Part shown: piece by piece, positions 33,060 to 41,746 of the stretch
Position numbering within the stretch: position 1 is the first letter of the stretch
Layout of the letters: the number at the start of each line of letters is the position of its first letter
Source: an uncultured Porphyromonadaceae bacterium
GTDB lineage: Bacteria; Bacteroidota; Bacteroidia; Bacteroidales; Barnesiellaceae_A
DNA: 64,000 nucleotides
Assembly: GCA_900538705.1 (NCBI GenBank)
Contig: UPZG01000009.1
Location: forward strand, 1-64,000
Direction: 5' to 3'
Position numbers and translations under genes: made by a program
The notes under the pieces: generated by a model
What the model was told of the DNA's origin: nothing
The model's database searches: none
The model's input: the letters and a program-made list of their open reading frames with translations, nothing else

Positions 33060-34538
33060 GTGCAGAACGAAAAATTTGAAATTGTAGCCAAAACCTTTCA
33101 AGGGCTCGAAGGTGTATTGGCCGAGGAAATAACCGCCATTGGCGGTAAAGATGTAAAAACAGGATGCCGCATGGTATCTTTTACAGGCGACAAAGCTCTA
33201 CTATACAAAGCCAACTTAGCGTGTCGTACAGCCCTGCGGATACTAAAACCCATCTTGCATTTTACCGCATCGAATCCCGACGAAGTATATGAAAAGCTGA
33301 AACAGTATGACTGGGAACAATGGCTTACTCCTGAAACAACTTTTGCCATAGATTCTGTCGTGTATTCCGAAGAATTCAGACACTCGAAATTTGTTACTTA
33401 CCGTATGAAAGACGCCATTGCCGACTTTTTCAATGAAAAATATGGCAAACGTCCGTCTGTAAGACTCACCAATGCAGACATGCAATTCAATCTGCACATA
33501 TACAACACAAGTTGTACCCTATCGCTTGATAGCTCGGGCGAATCTCTTCATAAACGGGGCTATAGAGAATCGCAAACCGAAGCTCCCATCAATGAAGCTC
33601 TCGCAGCAGGCCTTATCATGCTTACAGGATGGAGGGGTGAATGCGACTTCATAGACCCGATGTGTGGCTCGGGGACATTCCTGATAGAAGCCGCCTTGAT
33701 TGCAGCTAATATCTACCCGGGTATCTTCAGACAACATTTCGCCTTTGAAAAGTGGAAAGATTTCGATAAAGATTTATTTGAAGAATTATACAACGACGAT
33801 AGTTGCGAACGTGAATTTAATCACAAAATTTACGGGTCAGACATATCGATGCGAGCCACAGCCATAGCTGCTCAAAACATAAAAAGAGCTGGCGTAGGAC
33901 GATATATCGAACTAGAAACAAAACCTATACAAAAATATGAAACAGCGCCATCGGACCATGGTATCATTGTAACAAATCCTCCTTATGGAGAGCGCCTTAC
34001 AAGTCCCGACCTTGAAGGTTTATACGAAGAATTAGGTAGTCGGCTCAAACATACTTTCAAGGGTTATACGGCATGGATATTGGGGTACCGAAAAGAACTT
34101 TTTGATAAGATTGGGTTGAAACCTTCGGCCAAAATACCTGTACTAAACGGAGCTTTGGAATGTGAATTCCGCAAATACGAAATTTTTGACGGCACATACA
34201 TCGCTTACAAGCAAAGCCTGGCTACCGAAGAAGACAAAAACAAAGAAAAAAAGCACACACATACTCCTGAAAGAAAGCATTATGGAGCCAAGAGACCCCC
34301 GTACAAACGTGAAGGAAATGACAGAAAAGACAATTTCAGACACGAAACGACGGGTAAAAGGAGTAGCTTCAGACATGAAGACTCCAATCGGAGTAGGGGA
34401 TTCAAAAAGGAACGAAACGACCTACATGATGGTACAAGCAACCACCCATCAAGAAACTACGAGCTTCATACTCGTAAAGAAACCCCGAGAGGACTCCGTC
34501 ACCGCAAAAATCAAGGAGATGACAAAACAAAAAAATAA
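33060..34538 (+). CDS. THUMP-domain RNA N2-guanine methyltransferase (RlmL/TrmN-like)
   Basis: 492 residues with a GTG start. A ferredoxin-like/THUMP N-terminal region (about 1-155) precedes a class I SAM-dependent methyltransferase with motif DPMCGSGTFLIEAALIAANI and the catalytic TNPPYGERL (about 304-312). It probably modifies 23S rRNA G2445 or a tRNA guanine; sequence alone does not decide which. From about 385 the chain becomes a roughly 105-residue tail rich in Lys, Arg, His and Asp with no hydrophobic core, probably disordered and RNA-binding. purD follows after 18 bases. Confidence 0.88.
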   Translation: MQNEKFEIVAKTFQGLEGVLAEEITAIGGKDVKTGCRMVSFTGDKALLYKANLACRTALRILKPILHFTASNPDEVYEKLKQYDWEQWLTPETTFAIDSVVYSEEFRHSKFVTYRMKDAIADFFNEKYGKRPSVRLTNADMQFNLHIYNTSCTLSLDSSGESLHKRGYRESQTEAPINEALAAGLIMLTGWRGECDFIDPMCGSGTFLIEAALIAANIYPGIFRQHFAFEKWKDFDKDLFEELYNDDSCEREFNHKIYGSDISMRATAIAAQNIKRAGVGRYIELETKPIQKYETAPSDHGIIVTNPPYGERLTSPDLEGLYEELGSRLKHTFKGYTAWILGYRKELFDKIGLKPSAKIPVLNGALECEFRKYEIFDGTYIAYKQSLATEEDKNKEKKHTHTPERKHYGAKRPPYKREGNDRKDNFRHETTGKRSSFRHEDSNRSRGFKKERNDLHDGTSNHPSRNYELHTRKETPRGLRHRKNQGDDKTKK

Positions 34539-34556
34539 CCATTAATATACATCGTC

Positions 34557-35837
34557 ATGAATATACTTTTATTAGGTTCGGGCGGTAGAGAATGTGCTAT
34601 CGCATGGAAAATAAGCCAAAGCAAACAGTTGCAGAAACTTTACATAGCCCCGGGCAATGCCGGTACTGCCCAATGGGGATGCAACGTAAATATAGCAGCC
34701 GACGACTTTGACAAAATAGGTTCTTTTGTGATTGACAATCAAATAGACATGGTTATAGTAGGCCCCGAAGATCCTCTTGTAAAAGGTATCAGCGACTACT
34801 TCGCCAATAATAGCACATTGCAACATATACCTGTCATAGGTCCCTCAAAAGAAGGGGCTCAACTTGAAGGTAGTAAAGAGTTTGCCAAAGCATTTATGAG
34901 CAGGCACAACATACCTACGGCACAATACCATAGCTTTACAAAAGAGAACTTAAATGAAGGATACGCCTTCCTTGAGACTCTGAAAGCTCCCTATGTACTA
35001 AAAGCAGACGGACTTGCAGCCGGAAAAGGGGTACTCATTGTTCCTTTTCTTGACGAAGCTAAAAAAGAGTTGAAAGCTATGGTCGACGGCATGTTTGGTA
35101 ATGCCAGCTCGACAGTCGTAATAGAAGAATTTCTCGATGGTATTGAATGTTCGGTTTTTGTATTGACAGATGGTTTACACTATAAAATACTCCCTGTAGC
35201 AAAAGACTATAAACGTGTTGGAGATGGAGATACAGGACTTAATACCGGTGGAATGGGTGCTGTATCGCCTGTACCCTTTGCCAACGAAACCTTTATGCAG
35301 AAAGTAGAAGAACGTATTGTAAAACCTACTATCAAAGGTCTTGCCGAAGAACACATAACCTATAAGGGCTTTATCTTTATAGGACTTATGAACGTTGATG
35401 GTGAACCTTTCGTTATAGAATACAACGTACGAATGGGCGATCCCGAAACAGAAGTTGTGATGCCCCGCATACAATCAGACTTGGTAGAATTGCTCAAGGG
35501 TGTTGCCACTACTACGCTCGACCAAAAAGAACTCTGTATAGATTCGCGCTATGCCACTACAGTAATGCTTGTATCGGGAGGATATCCTGGACATTACGAA
35601 AAAGGCAAATGCATCGAAGGCCTCGAAAATGTACATAACAGCTTAGTATTCCATGCTGGCACATCGCTACAAGCCGATGGTAGTATCGTCACTTCGGGCG
35701 GAAGAGTATTGGCTCTAACATCATATGGAGAGACATTAGAAAAAGCCTTGGAAACTTCGTACCAAGCTGTAAATGAAGTACATTTTGAAGGCAAATATTA
35801 CAGACACGATATAGGTAAAGATTTACTTATGTTATAA
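34557..35837 (+). CDS. purD: Phosphoribosylamine-glycine ligase
   Basis: Second step of purine synthesis: ATP-dependent joining of glycine to phosphoribosylamine. In 426 residues: the N-terminal LLLGSGGRECAIAWKI, the ATP-grasp domain (VLKADGLAAGKGVLIV, then EEFLDGIECSVFVLTDG), the signature YNVRMGDPETEVVMPR, and a C-terminal GARS domain. It sits between the RNA methyltransferase and a membrane protein gene with short gaps, so an operon is likely. Confidence 0.96.
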   Translation: MNILLLGSGGRECAIAWKISQSKQLQKLYIAPGNAGTAQWGCNVNIAADDFDKIGSFVIDNQIDMVIVGPEDPLVKGISDYFANNSTLQHIPVIGPSKEGAQLEGSKEFAKAFMSRHNIPTAQYHSFTKENLNEGYAFLETLKAPYVLKADGLAAGKGVLIVPFLDEAKKELKAMVDGMFGNASSTVVIEEFLDGIECSVFVLTDGLHYKILPVAKDYKRVGDGDTGLNTGGMGAVSPVPFANETFMQKVEERIVKPTIKGLAEEHITYKGFIFIGLMNVDGEPFVIEYNVRMGDPETEVVMPRIQSDLVELLKGVATTTLDQKELCIDSRYATTVMLVSGGYPGHYEKGKCIEGLENVHNSLVFHAGTSLQADGSIVTSGGRVLALTSYGETLEKALETSYQAVNEVHFEGKYYRHDIGKDLLML

Positions 35838-35844
35838 CATCGAT

Positions 35845-36804
35845 GTGAATAAAAAAAACATCCATATTGTTATACCAATTCTTGCAAGTGTATGGTTTAT
35901 AATGTTTTGCATAATTGTTGGAATGCAAAACATAAGCAATGCAACCATAAACCTGGAGGGTATTGCTAGCGGTTTACTACCGAATAAAATAGAGAATAAC
36001 CATATATTTTATGCTGTCAATGCCATAATTATAGCATTGACAGCATATTTGCTTTCACGTCTCAACACAATTTTCCCGCTTATGAAAGAGCACTCATATA
36101 TAGCTATGATGTTCTTTCTGCTGTTAGAAATGCTTACTCCGGCAGTTGTCACTTTATTTTCACCGGGCAATGTGGTAGCGCTACTCATATATATCTGCAT
36201 GTTTATTTTATACTCTTGCTACCAACGAGGCGATACTCCCCAACAATCTTTTCTTATCACCCTTCTAATAACGACAACAAGCCTCATATATGCCCGTATT
36301 TTATACTTCCTGCCGCTCTTCATATTGGGTTTATATCAAATGAAAGCGCTCTCGCTGCGCTCGTTTATAGCTATTGTTATAGGGCTGATAACCCCATTTT
36401 GGACAGCATGGGGAATGGGGTGGATTGAAAGTAATCAATTTTATCCCAATATTCTACTCATAAAACCCGAATGGAACAATTGGGGGATAAACTTGCTGCC
36501 AGCCGGTGTAAGCATCATTTTAGGACTATTTACTGGACTGAATAACCTGATGAATGCCCATACCGAGAAGATACAGACACGAGCCATGAATGGATTTGTA
36601 AATATTCTTTCTGTATATACTTCTCTACTGATATTGATAGATACGACACACTATCTATCATATCTGCCTATACTTAACATGGGAGTATCTTTGCAAGTAG
36701 CCTATTACTTTACTTCGCATTCCGGAAAAACAAATAACATTTTATTTTATAGTATTACCACCATACTTATAGCATTACACGCATGGATTTTTTGGGCGAT
36801 TTGA
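35845..36804 (+). CDS. Multi-spanning membrane protein, DUF6427-like
   Basis: 319 residues with a GTG start 8 bases after purD. About nine hydrophobic segments are visible, among them VIPILASVWFIMFCIIVG near the start, IFYAVNAIIIALTAYLL, and ILFYSITTILIALHAWIFWAI at the end. Composition and position beside purD match a Bacteroidota family I believe to be DUF6427, but I recognise no catalytic or transport motif. Its end overlaps the next gene by 22 bases. Confidence 0.65.
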   Translation: MNKKNIHIVIPILASVWFIMFCIIVGMQNISNATINLEGIASGLLPNKIENNHIFYAVNAIIIALTAYLLSRLNTIFPLMKEHSYIAMMFFLLLEMLTPAVVTLFSPGNVVALLIYICMFILYSCYQRGDTPQQSFLITLLITTTSLIYARILYFLPLFILGLYQMKALSLRSFIAIVIGLITPFWTAWGMGWIESNQFYPNILLIKPEWNNWGINLLPAGVSIILGLFTGLNNLMNAHTEKIQTRAMNGFVNILSVYTSLLILIDTTHYLSYLPILNMGVSLQVAYYFTSHSGKTNNILFYSITTILIALHAWIFWAI

Positions 36805-37262
36805 GTAATTGGGGATACTGGGGCTTATTTATAGCAGCCTTTCTGTCAGGAACTGTAATACCCTTCAGTTCAGAGGCCATATTAAGTCTTCTCGTTATCA
36901 ATCATTACAATCCATGGGGATGTATAGCGGCTGCTACGGCAGGCAACTGGTTGGGTGGCATAACTTGCTATTATATCGGTTATTTAGGAAAAACAGAATG
37001 GATACATAAGTATCTGCGTATCAGCCAAGAAAAGATAGACAAAATGACTATCTTTCTACAAGGGAAAGGGTCGTTGTTAGGGTTCCTGGGGTTTTTACCC
37101 TTTATAGGAGACGTTATTATAGTTGTATTAGGCTTAATGAAAGCCAACAAATTAGGGTCATTATTGTCACTGCTGGTAGGAAAATTCGGACGGTATTATT
37201 TTATCATCTTTCTACTCGACAAATTACAACTTTATCTTCCTTATTTTTCGATTGATTTTTGA
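36783..37262 (+). CDS. DedA/YqaA family membrane protein
   Basis: A 159-residue membrane protein of the SNARE-associated/DedA superfamily, small YqaA type. It shows GLFIAAFLSGTVIPFSSEAIL with the conserved PFSSE and the second re-entrant motif FLPFIGDVIIVVLG. DedA proteins affect lipid flipping and envelope homeostasis; the specific role here is unknown. The start lies inside the previous gene. The last 22 bases overlap the convergent Nudix gene tail to tail. Confidence 0.85.
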   Translation: MDFLGDLSNWGYWGLFIAAFLSGTVIPFSSEAILSLLVINHYNPWGCIAAATAGNWLGGITCYYIGYLGKTEWIHKYLRISQEKIDKMTIFLQGKGSLLGFLGFLPFIGDVIIVVLGLMKANKLGSLLSLLVGKFGRYYFIIFLLDKLQLYLPYFSIDF

Positions 37263-37780
37263 CGTTCGGCTTTCAACCGTTCCAACCCTTTTTTAATAGA
37301 TGATAACCCAAACAAAGAGGTATCAAGTTGCTCAAAAGGCAACCACATTACCTCGGCCACATCGTCATGACCGCATACCGGTTGTGAACTGTCGACATGC
37401 ACCTCGAAAAACAAATCCATCGTGTTTATCTCTATGCCCGAATAAAGGTAAATATTAGGCTCTGAGAAGAGATAATGTGCATTATGGACATCTATTCCAG
37501 TCTCCTCCGAAATCTCGCGACAGAGGGCTTTTTCGGCCGTCTCACCGTTTTCTGTGAAACCTCCTGGTAAATCTAACGTTCCCTTTGCAGGTTCCTTGCC
37601 ACGGCGAGCAATCAACAAACGCCCTTTTTCGTCCCATATTACAGCCACTACAGCTGCACGAGGATTGGAGTAATATACAAATCCACAATCTTCACACCGC
37701 TTCGACGTGGCATTATTTTCCACAAATCGCGAAGAACCACATCGTGGACAATATAAGAATTTACTCAAAGGATGGTTCAT
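37241..37780 (-). CDS. Nudix hydrolase with N-terminal zinc ribbon
   Basis: 179 residues. Cys11, Cys14, Cys29 and Cys32 (CPRCG, CEDCG) form a zinc ribbon as in NudC-type and related Nudix proteins. The Nudix box runs from GGFTENGETAEKAL to CREISEETGI (about 72-95) and is complete. A pyrophosphate bond in a nucleotide derivative is the likely target; the exact substrate is unknown. The ATG at 37780 is preferred over an upstream TTG. It is the last gene of the nadA operon, 5 bases after porZ. Confidence 0.88.
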   Translation of the reverse strand: MNHPLSKFLYCPRCGSSRFVENNATSKRCEDCGFVYYSNPRAAVVAVIWDEKGRLLIARRGKEPAKGTLDLPGGFTENGETAEKALCREISEETGIDVHNAHYLFSEPNIYLYSGIEINTMDLFFEVHVDSSQPVCGHDDVAEVMWLPFEQLDTSLFGLSSIKKGLERLKAERQKSIEK

Positions 37781-37785
37781 AAAAA

Positions 37786-40197
37786 TCAATTTACAACCAT
37801 TATCTTGGTAACTACACCCGATGAACCACCACTCTGCGAGGCATAAACAAGATATACACCGGTCTTTACTCTTGCACCATCACGCGTACGCCCATCCCAC
37901 GTAACAGTACCGCCATTAGAATAAGCCTCATAGAAAAGATTACCGGCAACATCGGTAATCTTTACCAGAGAGTTTTCCATCAAACCCGATATAGTAATCC
38001 ATCCCGAAAAGTCAGGGCGTACAGGATTGGGAAAAGCATATACATTGCTATAATCGTCAGAGGCAATCGATACATCAGAACGATAAGAGGCTACTCCGGC
38101 ATCGGTAGAGACAAACAATTCGCCCGTCTCATCATTTATTACCATAGAATAGATATAATTAGAGGGCAGCAAACTATTAGAACTTGTATAGTGTTGGAGT
38201 ATCTCAGTACCATCTTCACTTACCAAATATACACCTGAATTGGCTGTTCCCAACCATTTTCTATTGGCACCATCTACAACAATGGCATTAATAGTTTCAT
38301 CTTCTAGCAAATAATCGGCATAATCGGTGCCATCATTACGAGGAACTTTTACACGAGTACAACGGTACGTAGAATTCATAATGTCAGAAACATTATTCAA
38401 TACGATAGGACCTGATGTAGTTCCCAACCATACATTTCCGTTTATATCCTCGGCTGCACACATAAACCTCAATATACTACTACCTATTGATGCTCCGTCT
38501 TGGTCGGTAAATTGAGAGAAGACTCGACGTTCGCCCGAAGAACGATTTACAACAGTCAATCGAGTAGGATTCAATGTTGCACCTTGTACTACAAAACAGA
38601 AAGGAGTTCTTTTAGCAACGAGCAAATCACTAAAAAATCCCACATTAGAATTAAAACCTATATCGTAGGTTATCCAATCCGATTCTTCAACAGCATCGGG
38701 CGACAACATATTTTTTTCTTTAGGCAAACAACCCAAAATGGATGTTGAACCGGCACTATTAAATATCAATTCAACCCATAGATTACCATCAGTATCAAAG
38801 TCAGAATTAGAAGCTACCATAGCATAGGGATGCCTCAATGGCGAATTATACTGATTATAATTGCCTACATATTCCGTACCTTTGAATTTATGCAACCCAT
38901 CAAACCATGAACCTATAAAGAACACATCGTCTTCAGAAGGAGAAAAACTTATGTTGTACGAACTTCTAAGATTTCCTTTTCTATTTTCATTTCCATCATA
39001 CACGACCTTGTCTAAAGTCAGTGTTTGCCACTGACGCGTATTACAATCTAAAACGCTGATTTCTGTAGGGTTTGACTGATCGACTGTATAAAAATTCTGG
39101 CCTGAATTTTTTACATATACCTTATTGTCATGTATCTGTATTATATGAGGATTTGCAACACTAGATGTATTGTAAAACGTAGGTTCCATCAACCAGGTAA
39201 AAGTTGAACCTTTTATCGAAAAATGAGATAAACCCGATGCACTCGAACACCACACGGTACGCTCATTGTCATAAGAAGAACAATATCCGTTCTTTACACG
39301 TGATTCATTCAAATTCTTCTGCTCTATAAGTACTAATTTATCATCATCGGTAATATCTTGTGAGAAAAACCGAAGATTGTCAGTAAATGTAGCCATGAAA
39401 CCTGTCTTTGTTTCGGTGATAGAAATAGCATAAAATAACATGGCCGAAGCATCTGTCTGCTCTACAAAAATATTTTTATCTATATCATATACATAGTTTT
39501 TATTATCGTACGAGACATAGATATGATTATCGTTTATACTATATAAATATTTGAAATTCTGAGGAGTACTATCTAATGTAATAACATTCCAAGATTTATC
39601 AAACTCATACATGCCAGGCACTATCGCAGCTCCATACAGTAGGCCGTCGGCTATTGCAAATATATTATTGCCAGCTATCGCAACCTTTGTAAAAATTTTG
39701 TTATACATGTATGATTCATAAATCTCATATTTTACATCATTTATTATCATCATACCAAAATCAGTAGCCACATATATTTTGTCAACACCAAAAGCTACAT
39801 CATTTATAGATTTTGAAGCCATCATGATAGTGTTTTTAAGATCGGGTATATTCACCACCTTTTTATCGGAATATATCAAATCTATATTTGAGTTCTCATA
39901 CACTATCATCAAATAATCCTTTTGGTAATTGTAATAAATACCCTTTATGTTTGAATCTGAAAGGTAATTACCTACATTATAAGCTTCTATTTCATTACTG
40001 CTTTTATCGTAAGAAAAAAGATTATTGCCCGACATAAAATATACCAAATCATCGCCCGTATCGAAAATAACATTGGCTTCGGTAGAGCGAGTAGGGTATA
40101 CTTCCCATTGACCCACAGCTGGTTGCGACCATGAATTAAAAACAAAAGAGGTCAATAAAACGAGTAAAACAAAAATTTTTCTTATCATTTTTATCAT
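37786..40197 (-). CDS. porZ: PorZ-like type IX secretion system surface protein
   Basis: 803 residues. A signal peptide (IRKIFVLLVLLTSFVFNSWSQP) is followed by two beta-propeller regions of the two-component-regulator propeller type. A C-terminal beta-sandwich (FPNPVRPDFSGWITISGL...TGVYLVYASQSGGSSGVVTKIMV) resembles T9SS sorting domains. PorZ works with PorU, PorV and PorQ at the cell surface, delivering anionic lipopolysaccharide for cargo attachment. It lies 7 bases after rdgB and 5 before the Nudix gene. Other propeller proteins share the architecture, so the name rests partly on length, sorting domain and context. Confidence 0.8.
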   Translation of the reverse strand: MIKMIRKIFVLLVLLTSFVFNSWSQPAVGQWEVYPTRSTEANVIFDTGDDLVYFMSGNNLFSYDKSSNEIEAYNVGNYLSDSNIKGIYYNYQKDYLMIVYENSNIDLIYSDKKVVNIPDLKNTIMMASKSINDVAFGVDKIYVATDFGMMIINDVKYEIYESYMYNKIFTKVAIAGNNIFAIADGLLYGAAIVPGMYEFDKSWNVITLDSTPQNFKYLYSINDNHIYVSYDNKNYVYDIDKNIFVEQTDASAMLFYAISITETKTGFMATFTDNLRFFSQDITDDDKLVLIEQKNLNESRVKNGYCSSYDNERTVWCSSASGLSHFSIKGSTFTWLMEPTFYNTSSVANPHIIQIHDNKVYVKNSGQNFYTVDQSNPTEISVLDCNTRQWQTLTLDKVVYDGNENRKGNLRSSYNISFSPSEDDVFFIGSWFDGLHKFKGTEYVGNYNQYNSPLRHPYAMVASNSDFDTDGNLWVELIFNSAGSTSILGCLPKEKNMLSPDAVEESDWITYDIGFNSNVGFFSDLLVAKRTPFCFVVQGATLNPTRLTVVNRSSGERRVFSQFTDQDGASIGSSILRFMCAAEDINGNVWLGTTSGPIVLNNVSDIMNSTYRCTRVKVPRNDGTDYADYLLEDETINAIVVDGANRKWLGTANSGVYLVSEDGTEILQHYTSSNSLLPSNYIYSMVINDETGELFVSTDAGVASYRSDVSIASDDYSNVYAFPNPVRPDFSGWITISGLMENSLVKITDVAGNLFYEAYSNGGTVTWDGRTRDGARVKTGVYLVYASQSGGSSGVVTKIMVVN

Positions 40198-40204
40198 CTA
40201 TATT

Positions 40205-40786
40205 TTACTTCTTATTAAGTAAGTATTCTATTAATTTTTTCGTAGCTATGGCTCTGTGACTTATTTTATTTTTTTCTTCTGCCGGCATTTCGGCAAACGT
40301 CATGTCATACCCTATAGGAACAAAAAGAGGGTCATATCCAAAACCATTATGGCCTCTTTGGCTCTTTATAATAGTACCTTGTATAGAACCTTCAAACATA
40401 GATTCTTTGCCTCCATAGATAAGAGCAATACAAGTTCTGAATCGAGCCTTTCTGTTCTCTATGCCCTCCATTTCTCGTAGTAATTTAGCTACGTTTTTCT
40501 GGGAGTCGGACGGCTCACCTGCATATCGAGCTGAAAAAACACCAGGCGCATTTTCCAAAGCTTGAACTTCTAAACCCGAATCGTCGGCAAAGCAATCATA
40601 TCCATATTTTTCATGTACATAACGGGCTTTTATCAAAGCATTACCTTCGAAAGTTTGAGCTGTCTCAGCAATATCTTCGTTACATCCTATATCAGCCAAA
40701 CTCAATACATTAAAGACATGACCCACTATAGCACGCACCTCTTCAAGCTTATGGCGGTTATTGGTAGCAAAGACTATATCTTTCAT
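40205..40786 (-). CDS. rdgB: Non-canonical purine NTP pyrophosphatase (RdgB/HAM1)
   Basis: Removes ITP, XTP and dITP from nucleotide pools. In 193 residues: the start IVFATNNRHKLEEVRAI, the DDSGLEVQALENAPGVFSARYAG core with catalytic Asp, and GHNGFGYDPLFVP plus SHRAIA near the end. Length and all motifs are standard. It is the fourth gene of the nadA-leuS-yitT-rdgB-porZ-nudix run. Confidence 0.96.
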   Translation of the reverse strand: MKDIVFATNNRHKLEEVRAIVGHVFNVLSLADIGCNEDIAETAQTFEGNALIKARYVHEKYGYDCFADDSGLEVQALENAPGVFSARYAGEPSDSQKNVAKLLREMEGIENRKARFRTCIALIYGGKESMFEGSIQGTIIKSQRGHNGFGYDPLFVPIGYDMTFAEMPAEEKNKISHRAIATKKLIEYLLNKK

Positions 40787-40852
40787 TGATAATATTATGT
40801 ATTGATAATAACGGTATGATAAGAATTTTATTTTATAGCTCTGTTTTTCTTA

Positions 40853-41734
40853 TTATTTTATTTTATCAAAGCCTTGTCCATAAACACCCAATACACTCGA
40901 TTGTGAAATAAATGCCTGTGGATCTATCATTTTTATCAACCTGTTTAGGTTGTTAGCCTCTGTTCGTTTTACCAAAACAACCAAAACTTTACGCGGTTTT
41001 TTAGAATACCAACCCATACCGTCCAATACAGTCACACCTCTATGTATATCCTCGTTGATGTGAGTTGCTATTTCTTCCCATTTATCTGAAAATATAAGCA
41101 ACTGCACCGACGCTCTTATTCCATTTATCACCATATCGCATACATAGGTCATTATACACAATATGATATATCCGTATATGACTTTTTCTATGCTATGATA
41201 TACAAAATAGGATGATGAAATAATAATGGCATCGGTATACAGATACATACGCCCGAAAGTAATGTTCTTATACTTGTTTACTATAGCTGCTACTATATCT
41301 GTTCCTCCTGTACTACCGTTCGATATGAATACCATACCTACACCTGTTCCACAAAGTATACCACCTATTATAGCCGACATAAAAGGCTGATTTTCAACAA
41401 TCGCATGATCTATAAATTTCGGTAATAAAAACAGGAATAACCAACAGAAGAATACACCGAAAATAGTTCGTAAACAGAATTTTTTACCCAGTATTTTCAG
41501 TGCGAGTAACAATAAAACTACATTAATAACAGCATAAGTAACATTTATATCAGGAAAACCAAAAGCATAATATAATAAGGAACCTATACCGGGTGCACCT
41601 CCTATGGTTAGTTTATTGGGTATAAGAAATCCTGCCCATGCAAAGGCATAAATAAAAGAACCCAGAATAATAAGCAAATGGTCTTTGATTAAAAACCACA
41701 TGTTATTTTTTTTTATTACCTTGTTTATTTCCAT
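40853..41734 (-). CDS. YitT family membrane protein
   Basis: 293 residues with about five N-terminal membrane segments (DUF161-type; GGAPGIGSLLYYAFG and GVGMVFISNGSTGGTDIVAAI). A C-terminal cytosolic DUF2179 domain (RGVTVLDGMGWYSKKPRKVLVVLVKRTE) follows. Function is unknown across the family; a transport role is often assumed. It lies 12 bases after leuS and 66 before rdgB. Confidence 0.9.
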   Translation of the reverse strand: MEINKVIKKNNMWFLIKDHLLIILGSFIYAFAWAGFLIPNKLTIGGAPGIGSLLYYAFGFPDINVTYAVINVVLLLLALKILGKKFCLRTIFGVFFCWLFLFLLPKFIDHAIVENQPFMSAIIGGILCGTGVGMVFISNGSTGGTDIVAAIVNKYKNITFGRMYLYTDAIIISSSYFVYHSIEKVIYGYIILCIMTYVCDMVINGIRASVQLLIFSDKWEEIATHINEDIHRGVTVLDGMGWYSKKPRKVLVVLVKRTEANNLNRLIKMIDPQAFISQSSVLGVYGQGFDKIK

Positions 41735-41746
41735 GATAAAAGAATA

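Noticed and set aside
34162..34545. A 127-codon plus-strand frame in another phase over the basic tail of the RNA methyltransferase
   Set aside because: The main frame is continuous from the methyltransferase domain to its stop. The alternative is Lys/Thr-rich, without homology known to me, and arises from the low-complexity purine-rich tail.
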